From: Nonomuraea aurantiaca
GTDB taxonomy: Bacteria > Actinomycetota > Actinomycetes > Streptosporangiales > Streptosporangiaceae
Assembly: GCF_020215705.1 (NCBI RefSeq)
Contig: NZ_JAIWNB010000026.1
Coordinates: 1 to 64,000 of the forward strand
Length of the DNA stretch: 64,000 bases
Direction of reading: 5' to 3'
This document shows positions 42,431-51,005 of the stretch, piece by piece (position 1 is the first letter of the stretch; each line of letters opens with the position of its first letter). The notes beneath the pieces are model-generated. The model was not told the DNA's origin and did no database searches. It saw nothing but the letters and a program-made list of their open reading frames with translations. The position numbers were made by a program, and so were the translations under genes.

Positions 42431-42478
42431 TTCGCGACATATCTTGACTTGCCATTGATGCGATATATCGTGACTTCT
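42431..42478 (+). promoter_or_regulatory. Direct repeat with CGATATATCG palindrome upstream of methyltransferase
   Basis: CGACATATCTTGACTT (from 42435) is echoed by CGATATATCGTGACTT (from 42461). The second copy contains the perfect palindrome CGATATATCG at 42461-42470. Such ATATC-rich sites are typical of PadR-like operators in actinobacteria. It lies 40 bp upstream of the methyltransferase start. Confidence 0.5.
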
Positions 42479-42517
42479 ACCACAACGGCAGCGCCTGACA
42501 GAGAGGAACAACAGGCC

Positions 42518-43180
42518 ATGACCAGAACCGACAAGGGCTACAAGGGCATCGGCATGGAAGGCCCGATCGCCCGCTGGTACGCGAAAAGCACCGGCAAGGA
42601 CCGGTCGAGGTTCACGGAGCAGGCCCAGTCAGTGCTGGAACACGCCCCGGCCGGCGGCGACATCCTGGAGGTGGCCCCCGGCCCCGGCTACCTCGCCATC
42701 AAACTGGCCAGAACCGGTAACTACCGGGTCACCGGTCTCGACGTCAGCACCTCCTTCGTCCAGATCGCCCGCCAGAAGGCCGCCGAGGCAGGCGCCCAGG
42801 TCGACTTCCGCCACGGAAACGTCTCGGCCATGCCCTTCGACGACGAGAGCTTCGACTTCATCGTCTGCTGCGCCGCCTTCAAGAACTTCTCCGACCCGGT
42901 CGGCGCCTTACGCGAGATGCACCGCGTCCTCCGCCCCGGCGGCACCGTCTACATCAACGACCTGCGCCGCGACGTCTCCAAGAAGGCGGTCGACGAGGAC
43001 GTCGCCCGCATGGACGTCGGCCCGGTCAACGCCGCCATCATCCGCTACGTGCTCCGCTCGGTCCTTCCCAGGCGGGCGTACGACAAGAAGCAGTTCGCGG
43101 CCATCGTCGCCCACACGAGCTTCCGGACGTTCAACATCGAGGAGACACCGATGTCCCTCCTTGTCGAACTGCGCAAGTAG
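42518..43180 (+). CDS. Class I SAM-dependent methyltransferase
   Basis: A 220-residue methyltransferase of the Methyltransf_11 type. The SAM site is ILEVAPGPGYLAIKLA (a variant of the ExGxGxG loop), followed by GLDVSTSF, MPFDDESFDFI and VLRPGGTVYI. Substrate unknown; the class acts on small molecules. Its upstream region carries ATATC-rich operator-like repeats, suggesting inducible expression. I start at ATG 42518 (GAGAGGA upstream); earlier in-frame codons would run through the operator. It has no neighbours in an operon. Confidence 0.88.
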   Translation: MTRTDKGYKGIGMEGPIARWYAKSTGKDRSRFTEQAQSVLEHAPAGGDILEVAPGPGYLAIKLARTGNYRVTGLDVSTSFVQIARQKAAEAGAQVDFRHGNVSAMPFDDESFDFIVCCAAFKNFSDPVGALREMHRVLRPGGTVYINDLRRDVSKKAVDEDVARMDVGPVNAAIIRYVLRSVLPRRAYDKKQFAAIVAHTSFRTFNIEETPMSLLVELRK

Positions 43181-43431
43181 CTCCCCAGCCCTCGGCCCGG
43201 GGCCAGACCCCCCGCCCCGCAGCCGGAGACCTCCGAAGAGCCCAGTGTTTCGCCAAATGGGTCAGGCGCATCGGCTCCTGGTTGCGTCCGCCGGGGTGGT
43301 GTACCGGTTGCCGGAGTCCCTGAAGTGGTCCTTAGCTTCAGCCGAAGAGTGGCCGTGTCCTAGGAGACCACTCTGCCCCTACCTTGTGGCGTGCCGCGGC
43401 CGACCGTGCGAAGCCCTCAGGAGGAGGCGAC
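43181..43431. other. Intergenic region with an inverted repeat
   Basis: No gene is visible. AGAGTGG at 43346-43352 pairs with CCACTCT at 43368-43374 across a 15-nt loop that contains CCTAGG; it may be an operator or leader hairpin upstream of the acetyltransferase. Confidence 0.4.
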
Positions 43432-43878
43432 GTGATCAGTGTCCGCAAGCTCCGCCCGTCTGACAGAGCGGCTTGGGAGAGCCTGTTCCGCGCCTACATC
43501 GACTTCTACCAGCGAGTCGAGCCGGACCTGATGTACGACAGGGCATGGGAGGAATTCCAGGCGGACACGCGTCTACACGCCCTCGGCGCGACACTGGACG
43601 GCAGGCTCATAGGGATCACGCATTTCCTCACCCATCCGAGCACCTCGGCACCGGATACCGACGTCTGCTATTTGCAGGACCTGTTCACGGCTGAGGATGT
43701 GCGCGGGCTGGGTGTGGGTCGCACGTTGATCGAGAGCGTGGTCGACTGGGCCAGGGATCGTGGTTGCGATCGCGTCTACTGGAACACCCACGAGACGAAC
43801 ACCACCGCGCGCCGTCTTTACGACAAGGTGGCCGTGAACCGGGGCTTCATCCGGTATCAGATCGACCTGCCGCGCTAG
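43432..43878 (+). CDS. GNAT-family N-acetyltransferase
   Basis: A 148-residue acetyltransferase. The acetyl-CoA loop is VRGLGVGRTLIESV (R-x-x-G-x-G), followed by a conserved Asn/Thr patch YWNTHETNTTARRLYD typical of the RimI-like group acting on small amines. GTG 43432 has AGGAGGAGG 4-8 nt upstream. Acceptor unknown. Convergent with the large glycerophosphotransferase gene. Confidence 0.92.
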   Translation: MISVRKLRPSDRAAWESLFRAYIDFYQRVEPDLMYDRAWEEFQADTRLHALGATLDGRLIGITHFLTHPSTSAPDTDVCYLQDLFTAEDVRGLGVGRTLIESVVDWARDRGCDRVYWNTHETNTTARRLYDKVAVNRGFIRYQIDLPR

Positions 43879-43958
43879 GGATGCGCGGTCCTCGGGTCTC
43901 CAGCGCCGAGACAGCCTGCGCGATCCTCCAGAGGGTCCTTTCATGTCCAAACCGCAGA

Positions 43959-43989
43959 CGGCCACCCACCCCGGACGGGTGAGTGGCCG
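43959..43989. terminator. Bidirectional hairpin between acetyltransferase and glycerophosphotransferase
   Basis: CGGCCAC pairs with GTGGCCG and CACCC with GGGTG, with one mismatch and a 5-nt loop. It is 80 nt past the acetyltransferase stop and directly before the stop of the convergent gene. Confidence 0.7.
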
Positions 43990-43994
43990 ATCGG

Positions 43995-46892
43995 CTAGGA
44001 GAACAGGTGGTCCACGACTCGGGCCGTTGCCTTGCCGTCGTCCCTTGGGGCGAAGGTGGCGCGGAAGGCGTCGTAGCGGTCCGCGTGGGCCGCCGCTACC
44101 GAGTCGATCGAGCGCAGTGCGTCGATCACCTCCGCCGACGTCGACAGCACCGGTCCCGGCGCCTGCTCCGGGAGGTCGATGTAGAGGCCACGCTTCGAGG
44201 AGTATTTCGTCAGGTCGTACCCGTAGAAGACGATCGGGCGGCCGGTCGCGGCGAAGTCGAACATGACCGAGGAGTAGTCCGTGACCAGCACGTCCGTCAC
44301 GAGCAGCAGATCCGCCATATCGGGATAAGTCGTGACGTCGTGGGCGATGTCGGGGACGGCGGGCATAGCTTGCATGGGGTGGGCTCTGACCAGGAGTTCG
44401 TGGTCCGCGCCCAGTGCCTCGCGGGCCTTGGCCAGGTCGAGCTTCACCATCGCGTTCTTGCGGTCATAGTCCCGCCACGTCGGTGCGTACAGCACCACGC
44501 GCTTGCCCTCGGCCAGGCCCAGCCGCTCCCGCACGGCCGCCGCCAGCGAGTCGCGGTCCGGCGAGGTGAGCACGTCGTTGCGCGGCAGCCCGCTCTCCAG
44601 GATCTCCCCCTGGTAGCCGAACGCGCGCCGCAGCACCGGCGTGGCCCAGGGCGACTGCGACAGCAGCACGTCCCAGCCACGCACCTCGGCCGCCTGCCGG
44701 TGCCAGATCGGCGGGCGGGGGTCGCGGGTCATGTGGGGCTGGTCGTTGCCGATGCGCTTGGCCGGCGTGCCGTTCCAGGTCTGCAGGACGACCTGGTCCT
44801 CGCGTGAGCGGAACCAAACCGGCAGAAACGCATTTGTCACGATAAATCGGGACCGGGCGAGCGCAGCGTGGTGCTCGCGGCTGCCGGCCCGTACCGAGGT
44901 CGTGCCCGGAGGCGGCGTGAACGCGCCGTCCTTGACGATCCAGATGTGCTCGCGGTCATCACCCCGCCGCACCCGCTCCTCGTAGATGGCCCGGACGCTG
45001 TCGGCGTAGAGGCGGCCGTCGTTGACCACGTAGACGGTCGCGTCGGTCAGCGGCTCGGTGCGCTGCGCCGGATAGAACACCCGCCGCAGCACGTGGGTGC
45101 CCGCGACGCCCTTCTCGTCGGCCGGTCGCTCCTCTTCCACGGCCACCACCGGCACGTCGAAGCGCGTCGAGAGCATCCGGAAGGACCGCCCATCGGACGC
45201 GCGCGGCTCCTCGTCGAGGCCGGGCAGCGCCGCGTGGTCCATGCGGACGGGGACGATCTCCCCGGACGGATGCCGGAGCGACATGTTCCAGGTGCCGGAC
45301 GACAGCGGCACCACCTCGCCGAAGCGGTCCATCGACGCGGGCTCGATGCGTACGGAGAACTGATCTCCCGTACGCTCCATCGGCACGTGGTAGGACAGCC
45401 CTGACCGGTGGCGCAACGTCAGCGTGCGCGGCCCGGCCGCGTCGGGGTAGTCGCCACGCAGCACCAGCGTGAGCCCCTCCCACACCGCCGAGGTGATCAC
45501 CGGGCGGATGCGGTGGGCGGAGACGAGCACGCGGTCGCGCCGGTCGCCCAGCACGGTGATCTCGCGGTCGCCGGAAGGCATCCTGGTCTCCACCAGGTCG
45601 GCGAGCATGACGGACGCGGCGGGATCGCCCTTCGGCTCGACCCAGAGCCGCCGCCCGTCCTTCTCCTGCAACAGGGCGGACACGGCCTGGCTGACCAGCA
45701 CCTCGGTGCCGTTGGCCACCGGCGTGAACTCGGCGGCCATGCGGTGGCCGCCCAGCCGGGCGTGGCCCTTGGTCACCGTACGGCCGGGCAGGAAGATCTT
45801 CAGCTCCAGGCGGTCGCCCTCGACGGAGACGCCGGCGAGCTCGGCGCGGTTGGGCTGGAGCACGACCTGCAGCGCCCGGTCGGAGGTCCACACCGGCCTG
45901 GCCCACCAGCCCGGCCGCAGCTTGAGACCGGCGGGACGCTCGGTGCGGCCGGGGGACGCGCCGCGCAGCAGGCCCGTCGCCCGCGCGCCGCGGCTGTAGA
46001 AGACGATCTCGGCCCGCCACGTCGTGGTGTCGTGGACGGCGGGCCGGTGGCGCATCCGCCTGCGTACGGCGTGCACGAGGCCGCGCACGGCTCCGCGCCA
46101 GCGCAGGGACCATGGGCTGAGGTCGGCGGTGAACCCGGACCAGTCGTAGTTGCAGCCGGGCTCGCGCGCGCCGTGCGTGGCCTCGGGGGCCAGCACCCGG
46201 CGGGTGCGCAGGCGCACCGGAGGCAGCCAGCGCGGACCGCGCAGCACCACGGTCGCCCAGTTGAACCGGCGGCTGCGCACGGACAGGCCCGCCAGGTAGG
46301 CGAAGCCGGTGACGCGCAGCTTGCCGTTGACCCACACGATGTCGTCGATGTGGGTCACGGGCACCAGGTCGGCGCGCCGCAGCCGGTAGAGGTCGGCGGG
46401 GAGCTCGTCACGGAAGGGCAGGTCGGCGTACCAGCGCAGACCCGCGCGGATTCGCTTGGACGGCTCGGCAGCCGCCGCCACGACCTTGGTGAGCGTGTCG
46501 CCGTCGACGAGCTCGTCGTCCGGGCGATGCTCGATGAGGTGGCAGATCAGTCGCCGCGCGGCCGGCAGGTCGCGCTTGACGCCCGCGTCCACGGCCGCCA
46601 GGTAGGGGCGCAGCAATGTGATGAGCTCACGCCTGCGCGCCGCGCCGCGTTTGACCGCCAGGTCCATGCGCGCGCCCAGCGGTCCGCTGAGCACCTCGGT
46701 GTCGAACGCCGAGTCGCGGCCGCCCGGTCCGACGGCCCGCATGACCGCGTCGAGCGACTCACCCCGGTCACAGAGATCCTGGACAGCCTTCAGGCGATCG
46801 GCGATCTGATCGCCGCCCTGACTCAGGGCTGTGACGCCGGTTGCCATCGGTAAGGCACCGCCTTTCGAACCGCCATCACTGGTTCTAGCCAT
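43995..46892 (-). CDS. CDP-glycerol glycerophosphotransferase (TagB/TagF-like)
   Basis: A 965-residue protein. The C-terminal 350 residues are a poly(glycerophosphate) transferase: LQTWNGTPAKRIG, LPRNDVL, VLYAPTWRDY, LLVRAHPM, LLLVTDVLVTDYSSVMFDF and GRPIVFYGYDL, the donor-binding and catalytic blocks. The N-terminal 600 residues are variable and partly beta-rich, without the TPR or glycosyltransferase domain of some relatives. It would build a glycerol-phosphate-containing wall polymer at the cytoplasmic membrane. Three starts are possible (GTG 46907, ATG 46892, ATG 46847); none has a strong ribosome binding site. Confidence 0.87.
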   Translation of the reverse strand: MARTSDGGSKGGALPMATGVTALSQGGDQIADRLKAVQDLCDRGESLDAVMRAVGPGGRDSAFDTEVLSGPLGARMDLAVKRGAARRRELITLLRPYLAAVDAGVKRDLPAARRLICHLIEHRPDDELVDGDTLTKVVAAAAEPSKRIRAGLRWYADLPFRDELPADLYRLRRADLVPVTHIDDIVWVNGKLRVTGFAYLAGLSVRSRRFNWATVVLRGPRWLPPVRLRTRRVLAPEATHGAREPGCNYDWSGFTADLSPWSLRWRGAVRGLVHAVRRRMRHRPAVHDTTTWRAEIVFYSRGARATGLLRGASPGRTERPAGLKLRPGWWARPVWTSDRALQVVLQPNRAELAGVSVEGDRLELKIFLPGRTVTKGHARLGGHRMAAEFTPVANGTEVLVSQAVSALLQEKDGRRLWVEPKGDPAASVMLADLVETRMPSGDREITVLGDRRDRVLVSAHRIRPVITSAVWEGLTLVLRGDYPDAAGPRTLTLRHRSGLSYHVPMERTGDQFSVRIEPASMDRFGEVVPLSSGTWNMSLRHPSGEIVPVRMDHAALPGLDEEPRASDGRSFRMLSTRFDVPVVAVEEERPADEKGVAGTHVLRRVFYPAQRTEPLTDATVYVVNDGRLYADSVRAIYEERVRRGDDREHIWIVKDGAFTPPPGTTSVRAGSREHHAALARSRFIVTNAFLPVWFRSREDQVVLQTWNGTPAKRIGNDQPHMTRDPRPPIWHRQAAEVRGWDVLLSQSPWATPVLRRAFGYQGEILESGLPRNDVLTSPDRDSLAAAVRERLGLAEGKRVVLYAPTWRDYDRKNAMVKLDLAKAREALGADHELLVRAHPMQAMPAVPDIAHDVTTYPDMADLLLVTDVLVTDYSSVMFDFAATGRPIVFYGYDLTKYSSKRGLYIDLPEQAPGPVLSTSAEVIDALRSIDSVAAAHADRYDAFRATFAPRDDGKATARVVDHLFS

Positions 46893-46942
46893 CGTAAGGG
46901 GAGTCACGTGCGGCGGATTCGCCCAACGAGCGAATCCGCTGG

Positions 46943-47266
46943 TCAGGCTTGTTTCTGAGAATCGGCTGAACGACCGTCCCAGCGTGCCCGGCGCATGTCG
47001 ACGCGCTCGCCGCGGAGCGCCGTGCCCTCTTCGCGCCAGTGCTCCAGACAGCGTCGCACGTGGTCAGGGGCCGCGCCGGTGCCGTCGGAGTGCACCACGC
47101 GCCACCACGGCACGCCGCCGCCCCAGGTCGACATGACCTGCCCGACCTGGCGTGGTCCGCCCTCGCCGAGATATTCGGCGATGTCGCCGTAGGACATCAC
47201 CATGCCCGGCGGGATGGACTCCACCACTTCGAGGACCCGTTCGGCGAACGGGTTCATGGAGTCCAT
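46943..47266 (-). CDS. Alkyltransferase-like (ATL/MGMT-family) DNA-binding protein
   Basis: A 107-residue protein with the MGMT C-terminal DNA-binding fold (IPPGMVMSYGDIAEYLG). The active-site PCHRV of O6-alkylguanine transferase is replaced by PWWRVVHSDG, so Trp stands where the acceptor Cys should be. Such ATLs bind alkylated guanine and flag it for nucleotide excision repair. Positioned like Rv3204. Overlaps the upstream gene by 13 nt, so translation is likely coupled. Confidence 0.92.
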   Translation of the reverse strand: MDSMNPFAERVLEVVESIPPGMVMSYGDIAEYLGEGGPRQVGQVMSTWGGGVPWWRVVHSDGTGAAPDHVRRCLEHWREEGTALRGERVDMRRARWDGRSADSQKQA

Positions 47267-47613
47267 GCGTTGGGCCCCGCCTCGATCATCTCGTGGAACT
47301 TGCCGATCTCGACCACCGAACCACCGGCGACCAGCTCCACGATGCCGTCGCGCAGTGTGTAGCTCTCGCCGTCCTCGCCGACGAGCCTGGCGCCGAGGGC
47401 GGCCGCCAGCAGGACGAGCTGCGCCACCTGCCAGTCGGAGCCCGGCTCGCCGATCACCTGATCGCGCCAGTGCCCCACGACGTGCGTGTCACCGGCGTGT
47501 CCGGTGACGATCTCGTCCGGCCCGCGCAGTCCGAAACCGGCCGGCGCGATCGCCTTCGCGAGCTCGGAAAACGCCAGGGGCGCCTCACGAACCACGCGCA
47601 GCTCGTATCCCAT
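47254..47613 (-). CDS. Conserved hypothetical protein upstream of the ATL gene
   Basis: A 119-residue soluble protein (MGYELRVVREAPLAFSELAK). It has no cysteine, no membrane segment and a predicted alpha/beta structure. I do not recognise a domain. It overlaps the ATL gene by 13 nt and thus forms an operon with it, suggesting a link to DNA damage or simply cotranscription. The start ATG is the only plausible one. Confidence 0.7.
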   Translation of the reverse strand: MGYELRVVREAPLAFSELAKAIAPAGFGLRGPDEIVTGHAGDTHVVGHWRDQVIGEPGSDWQVAQLVLLAAALGARLVGEDGESYTLRDGIVELVAGGSVVEIGKFHEMIEAGPNAWTP

Positions 47614-47635
47614 GACGCGCGACCATAGCGGATCT

Positions 47636-48793
47636 TTACTCGCTACGCTGATTGAGCACGATGATGGCCCCGCAGAACATCACCAGCGCCAGCAGCACGC
47701 CCCCTCCATAGAGCCACAGCCGCCACGGATCGGGTCCCGGGCGCGACGGCCCGGGCGAGTCCTCGCCGACGCCGAAGTGCCGGTCGTCGGGCACGGCGAC
47801 CTCGCGCTGCTCTCCGGCCAGCCGTTCGGCCGCGTTGAGCGCGGCACCGGCGTCGACCACCCCGAACCCGGTCTTGTCGTCATAACCGGCGGCGGGCCGT
47901 CCCCGGGCGCTCGCGGCCAGGGCCTGCGCGACCTGCTCGGGCGCCATGGCGGGATAGCGCGACTTGACCAGCGCGGCCACCCCGGCCACGAGCGCGCTGG
48001 CCGAGCTGGTGCCCTCCGACAGCTCGTAGCCGCCCTTGCGCTTGACGACGGGTACGCCCACCCCCGGCGCGGAGACGAGGACGGACAGGTTGTCGCTGCT
48101 GAACGTCGCGCCCTTGCCCTGCTTGTCGACGGCCGCCACGCCGATGACGCCCGAATAGCCCGCGGGGAAGCTCCAGAACGAGGTGCCGTTGTCCTTGGCG
48201 TACTTGGTCTGCCCGTCGTTGCCGACGGCGGCCACCAGCACGACACCCTTGCCGAGCGCGTAGGAGACGGCCTCGCGCTCGGACTTGAGCGGCCCGTAGG
48301 AGCCGATCGACATGCTGATGACCTTGGCGCCGTGGTTGGCGGCGTAGCGGATGGCGCGGGCCAGCGGGCTCTCCAGCGCGCTCTGCTCCTCCTGCTGCGG
48401 GTCGATGGTGCCGGCGCCCGGGTCCTCGTCGACGGCCAGGGCCAGGGAGAGGATGCCCGACTCGGGCGCCACGCCGATCAGCCCGTCATCCGCCCCGGAA
48501 CCGGCGATGAGGGCGGCCATCGCGGTGCCGTGCTTGCCGGGCTTGGCCTGGCGCTGGACGGTGGCCTCGGTCATGTCGGGGCCGGCGGTCACGCGTCCGC
48601 GCAGCTCCTTGACCTTGCCGTCGACGCCGCTGTCGACCACGGCCACGGTGACGCCCTTGCCCTTGGTGACCGTCCACGCCTGCTCGACGTTGAGCGCGTC
48701 GAGCACCCATTGCTGCTGCTCCCTGACGGGTGCGGCCGCCGGGGCGTGCAGCATGACCAGGGCGGCGGTCAGCGCGCGTAGGGCGGTCAGCAC
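47636..48793 (-). CDS. Mycosin-like S8 serine protease, copy 1
   Basis: A 385-residue subtilase of the type VII-secretion mycosin group. It starts with a signal peptide (VLTALRALTAALVMLHAPAA). The catalytic triad is Asp in VAVVDSGVD, His in KHGTAMAAL and Ser in GTSSASALV, with oxyanion Asn in AAVGNDG. A C-terminal membrane helix (LWLYGGGVLLALVMFCGA) precedes NQRSE, so the protease domain faces outward. GTG 48793 overlaps the partner stop (GTGTGCTGA). It is half of a tandemly duplicated module. Closest relatives act on ESX substrates, but no ESX core genes occur here. Confidence 0.88.
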   Translation of the reverse strand: MLTALRALTAALVMLHAPAAAPVREQQQWVLDALNVEQAWTVTKGKGVTVAVVDSGVDGKVKELRGRVTAGPDMTEATVQRQAKPGKHGTAMAALIAGSGADDGLIGVAPESGILSLALAVDEDPGAGTIDPQQEEQSALESPLARAIRYAANHGAKVISMSIGSYGPLKSEREAVSYALGKGVVLVAAVGNDGQTKYAKDNGTSFWSFPAGYSGVIGVAAVDKQGKGATFSSDNLSVLVSAPGVGVPVVKRKGGYELSEGTSSASALVAGVAALVKSRYPAMAPEQVAQALAASARGRPAAGYDDKTGFGVVDAGAALNAAERLAGEQREVAVPDDRHFGVGEDSPGPSRPGPDPWRLWLYGGGVLLALVMFCGAIIVLNQRSE

Positions 48794-49689
48794 ACGTTCC
48801 CCTGAGTGCAGGGCGGAACCTTCGGCGGGTCCGCCAGGAAGTAGGCGATCTGGTTGCCGATCGACTTGGCCGCCGGCCACAGCTCGCTGTGGAGCATCTC
48901 CTCGGGCGGGATGGCCGCCCGGGTCCTGCCGTCGGTGTAGCCCGCCGTCGAGAACACGATGTACGGTCCGGCGCCCACCCAGCCCGTACGCTGGCGCTGG
49001 TCGGCCCCGAACCGCTCGGTCACCGTGCCGGGGAAGGCCACGGGCAGCACGCCGACCCGGTCGTCCTGGGTGAGCTGCTCGGTCGCCGAGATCCTGGAGT
49101 CCTCGTCCTTGAGTACGGCCACACCGACCGTGAAGACGAACATGGCCGTCTGGTCCACATAGGTGGCGCGGAGCATGGTCACGCATCCGTGGTCGTCGAG
49201 GACGCCCGCCACGGACGGGTCGACGCCCTTGCCGCATTCGGTCTCGGGTGCGATGCCGACGCGCCTGGCGTATTGCTGGGCCTTGTCGAGCCCGACGTAC
49301 TTGACCTCTTCGGGGAAGACGTCGGTGGCGGGCCACGCCTGCCAGCGCCTGGCGATCTCCTCTTGTTTGTACTGGTTCTGCTCGGTGGCGGTCAGCGGGC
49401 GGGACCGGGTCTCCCCGAGCAGCCCGATCGTGCCGAGCAGCACGAGGACGGCCGACGCGACCACGATGGTGCCGACCAGCGTCACGAACAGGCGGCGGAA
49501 GCGCACACCCTGCTGGAGCACGGCCTGCTCCAGCCGTTCCTTGCCCGCCGCCCTGTCGCGGCCGGTGGCCGCCGGCCAGGAGCGCACGCGAGAACGGCGG
49601 CCGACTGGAGCGCCGAGCGGGTTCCTTCGTCCCGATGTGGCTCCCCCGGCGCGCGGCAACCCTGAGGTGGACCTACGTGCCTTCACCAC
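48787..49689 (-). CDS. Mycosin-linked membrane protein with conserved Cys, copy 1
   Basis: A 300-residue protein. A basic, Gly/Arg-rich N-terminus leads to one membrane helix (LFVTLVGTIVVASAVLVLLG), then an exterior domain with two Cys pairs (TECGKG, HGCVTM and the terminal PPCTQGNVC). It is paralogous to the gene at 50999: both share an EIARRW or EVAERW stretch, an RIGI[AS]P motif, CVTMLRATYVD or CLGVLRATYID, and a C-terminal Cys. No known domain. Translationally coupled to the mycosin downstream. It probably assists or inhibits the protease. Confidence 0.75.
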   Translation of the reverse strand: MVKARRSTSGLPRAGGATSGRRNPLGAPVGRRSRVRSWPAATGRDRAAGKERLEQAVLQQGVRFRRLFVTLVGTIVVASAVLVLLGTIGLLGETRSRPLTATEQNQYKQEEIARRWQAWPATDVFPEEVKYVGLDKAQQYARRVGIAPETECGKGVDPSVAGVLDDHGCVTMLRATYVDQTAMFVFTVGVAVLKDEDSRISATEQLTQDDRVGVLPVAFPGTVTERFGADQRQRTGWVGAGPYIVFSTAGYTDGRTRAAIPPEEMLHSELWPAAKSIGNQIAYFLADPPKVPPCTQGNVC

Positions 49690-49742
49690 CGCCTCGTTCC
49701 CAGGCTCGGTTCGTGTCTATTTCGTCCCCCTTAGCGGGCGGA

Positions 49743-51005
49743 TCATGCGTCTTGCCCGCTCTGAGCGCGACGCACGCGTCTGACCAGGGCGAATATCGCC
49801 CACATGGAGGAGAGCGCGCCGAGGGCGGCCGCCAAGGCGATCGCCCCATAGACCTTTACGCGCGCTTGGTCCCTGTTGACGACCTCGATCCGGCCCGCCG
49901 ATCCGCCGGCGAGCGGCCGGGCGGGGTCCTGCGCCTGCGCCCCCGCGGCCGTCTCGGTGTGCTTGGCGAGCCGGGCCGCCTCGGTGAGCGCCTTGGCGGC
50001 GTTGACCACGCCGAAGCCGGTGCCGGTGTCGTAGCCGCCCGGTGGCCGGTCGGTCGCGCTCGCCGTCATGGCCTGCGCGACCAGCGGCGGCGACATCGCC
50101 GGATATTTGGCCTTGATGAGGGCGGCCACCCCGGACACCAGCGCGGTGGCCTGCGAGGTGCCCCTCCCGACCCAGTATTCGTCATCGGGGCCCGCGCCCA
50201 TGATGTCGACGCCGGGCGCGGCCACCAGCACCGAGGAGTTCCAGTTGGAGAACGTCGCCCGCCGCAGCCGCCGGTCCGTCGCGCCCACGGAGACGACACC
50301 GGGAAAGGCGGCCGGATAGGAAAAGGGGGCGAATCCCGTCTCATCGGGCGCGCCCGCGCCGTCGTTGCCCGCGGCGGCCACCAGCACGACGCCCTTGGAG
50401 ATCGCGTAACGCACGGCCGCCCGCTCCTCCTCGGTCGCCAGATCCTTGGAGATCGACATGTTGATCACGCGCGCCCCCCGATCGACGGCGTAGCGAATGC
50501 CCCTGGCCACCACGTTCTCGAAGCGCACGGCGGTGTTGAACTCCCTGAACCCCGGCTCCTCGTCCTCCAGTATCACCCGGACCGACAGCAGCCGTGCCTT
50601 CGGAGCCACGCCGATCACGCCGAGCCTTCCGCCACGTCCGTGGCCGTGCCCGGCGATCAGCGAGGCCATGTACGTGCCGTGCAGGCGACGCGGTGGCACG
50701 TCCGGCGGGTTGGCGCCCTCGGTGAAGTCCTTGCCCACGGTCACGGAACCGGCCAGGTCGCGGTGGCCGGGATCGACGCCCGAGTCGAGCACGGCCACGG
50801 TGACGCCCGCGCCCTTGCTGGTCCGCCACGCCTTTTTCAGCTCCAGCGTGCTGATCACCGGCTGCTGACCGCCGCGCACATCATCGGCCAGCGCGGGCCC
50901 GGCGCTCAAGAACCCCAACGCGGGCCCGGTGCTGAAGAGCCCGAGCGCGGACCCGGCGCTGAAGAGCAGCGTCGCCGTGATGAGCACGGCCGCGCGGGTC
51001 AGCAC
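49743..51005 (-). CDS. Mycosin-like S8 serine protease, copy 2
   Basis: A 420-residue subtilase paralogous to copy 1. A signal peptide (LTRAAVLITATLLFSAGSAL) is followed by a duplicated GPALG block and a DSGVD Asp, the HGTYMASLI His and the GTSQATALVSG Ser; the oxyanion Asn is in AAAGNDG. A C-terminal helix (IALAAALGALSSMWAIFAL) ends in VRRVRRAQ. The GTG at 51005 is preferred: CCAGGAG lies 5 nt upstream, whereas GTG 51011 does not fit. It overlaps its partner stop as in copy 1. Confidence 0.88.
   Translation of the reverse strand: MLTRAAVLITATLLFSAGSALGLFSTGPALGFLSAGPALADDVRGGQQPVISTLELKKAWRTSKGAGVTVAVLDSGVDPGHRDLAGSVTVGKDFTEGANPPDVPPRRLHGTYMASLIAGHGHGRGGRLGVIGVAPKARLLSVRVILEDEEPGFREFNTAVRFENVVARGIRYAVDRGARVINMSISKDLATEEERAAVRYAISKGVVLVAAAGNDGAGAPDETGFAPFSYPAAFPGVVSVGATDRRLRRATFSNWNSSVLVAAPGVDIMGAGPDDEYWVGRGTSQATALVSGVAALIKAKYPAMSPPLVAQAMTASATDRPPGGYDTGTGFGVVNAAKALTEAARLAKHTETAAGAQAQDPARPLAGGSAGRIEVVNRDQARVKVYGAIALAAALGALSSMWAIFALVRRVRRAQSGQDA
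50895..50975 (-). repeat. Three 27-bp repeats in the mycosin 2 signal/linker region
   Basis: The codons for GPALGFLSA, GPALGLFST and GSALGLFSA form three 27-bp near-identical units just after the signal peptide, a recent in-frame expansion. Confidence 0.75.
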
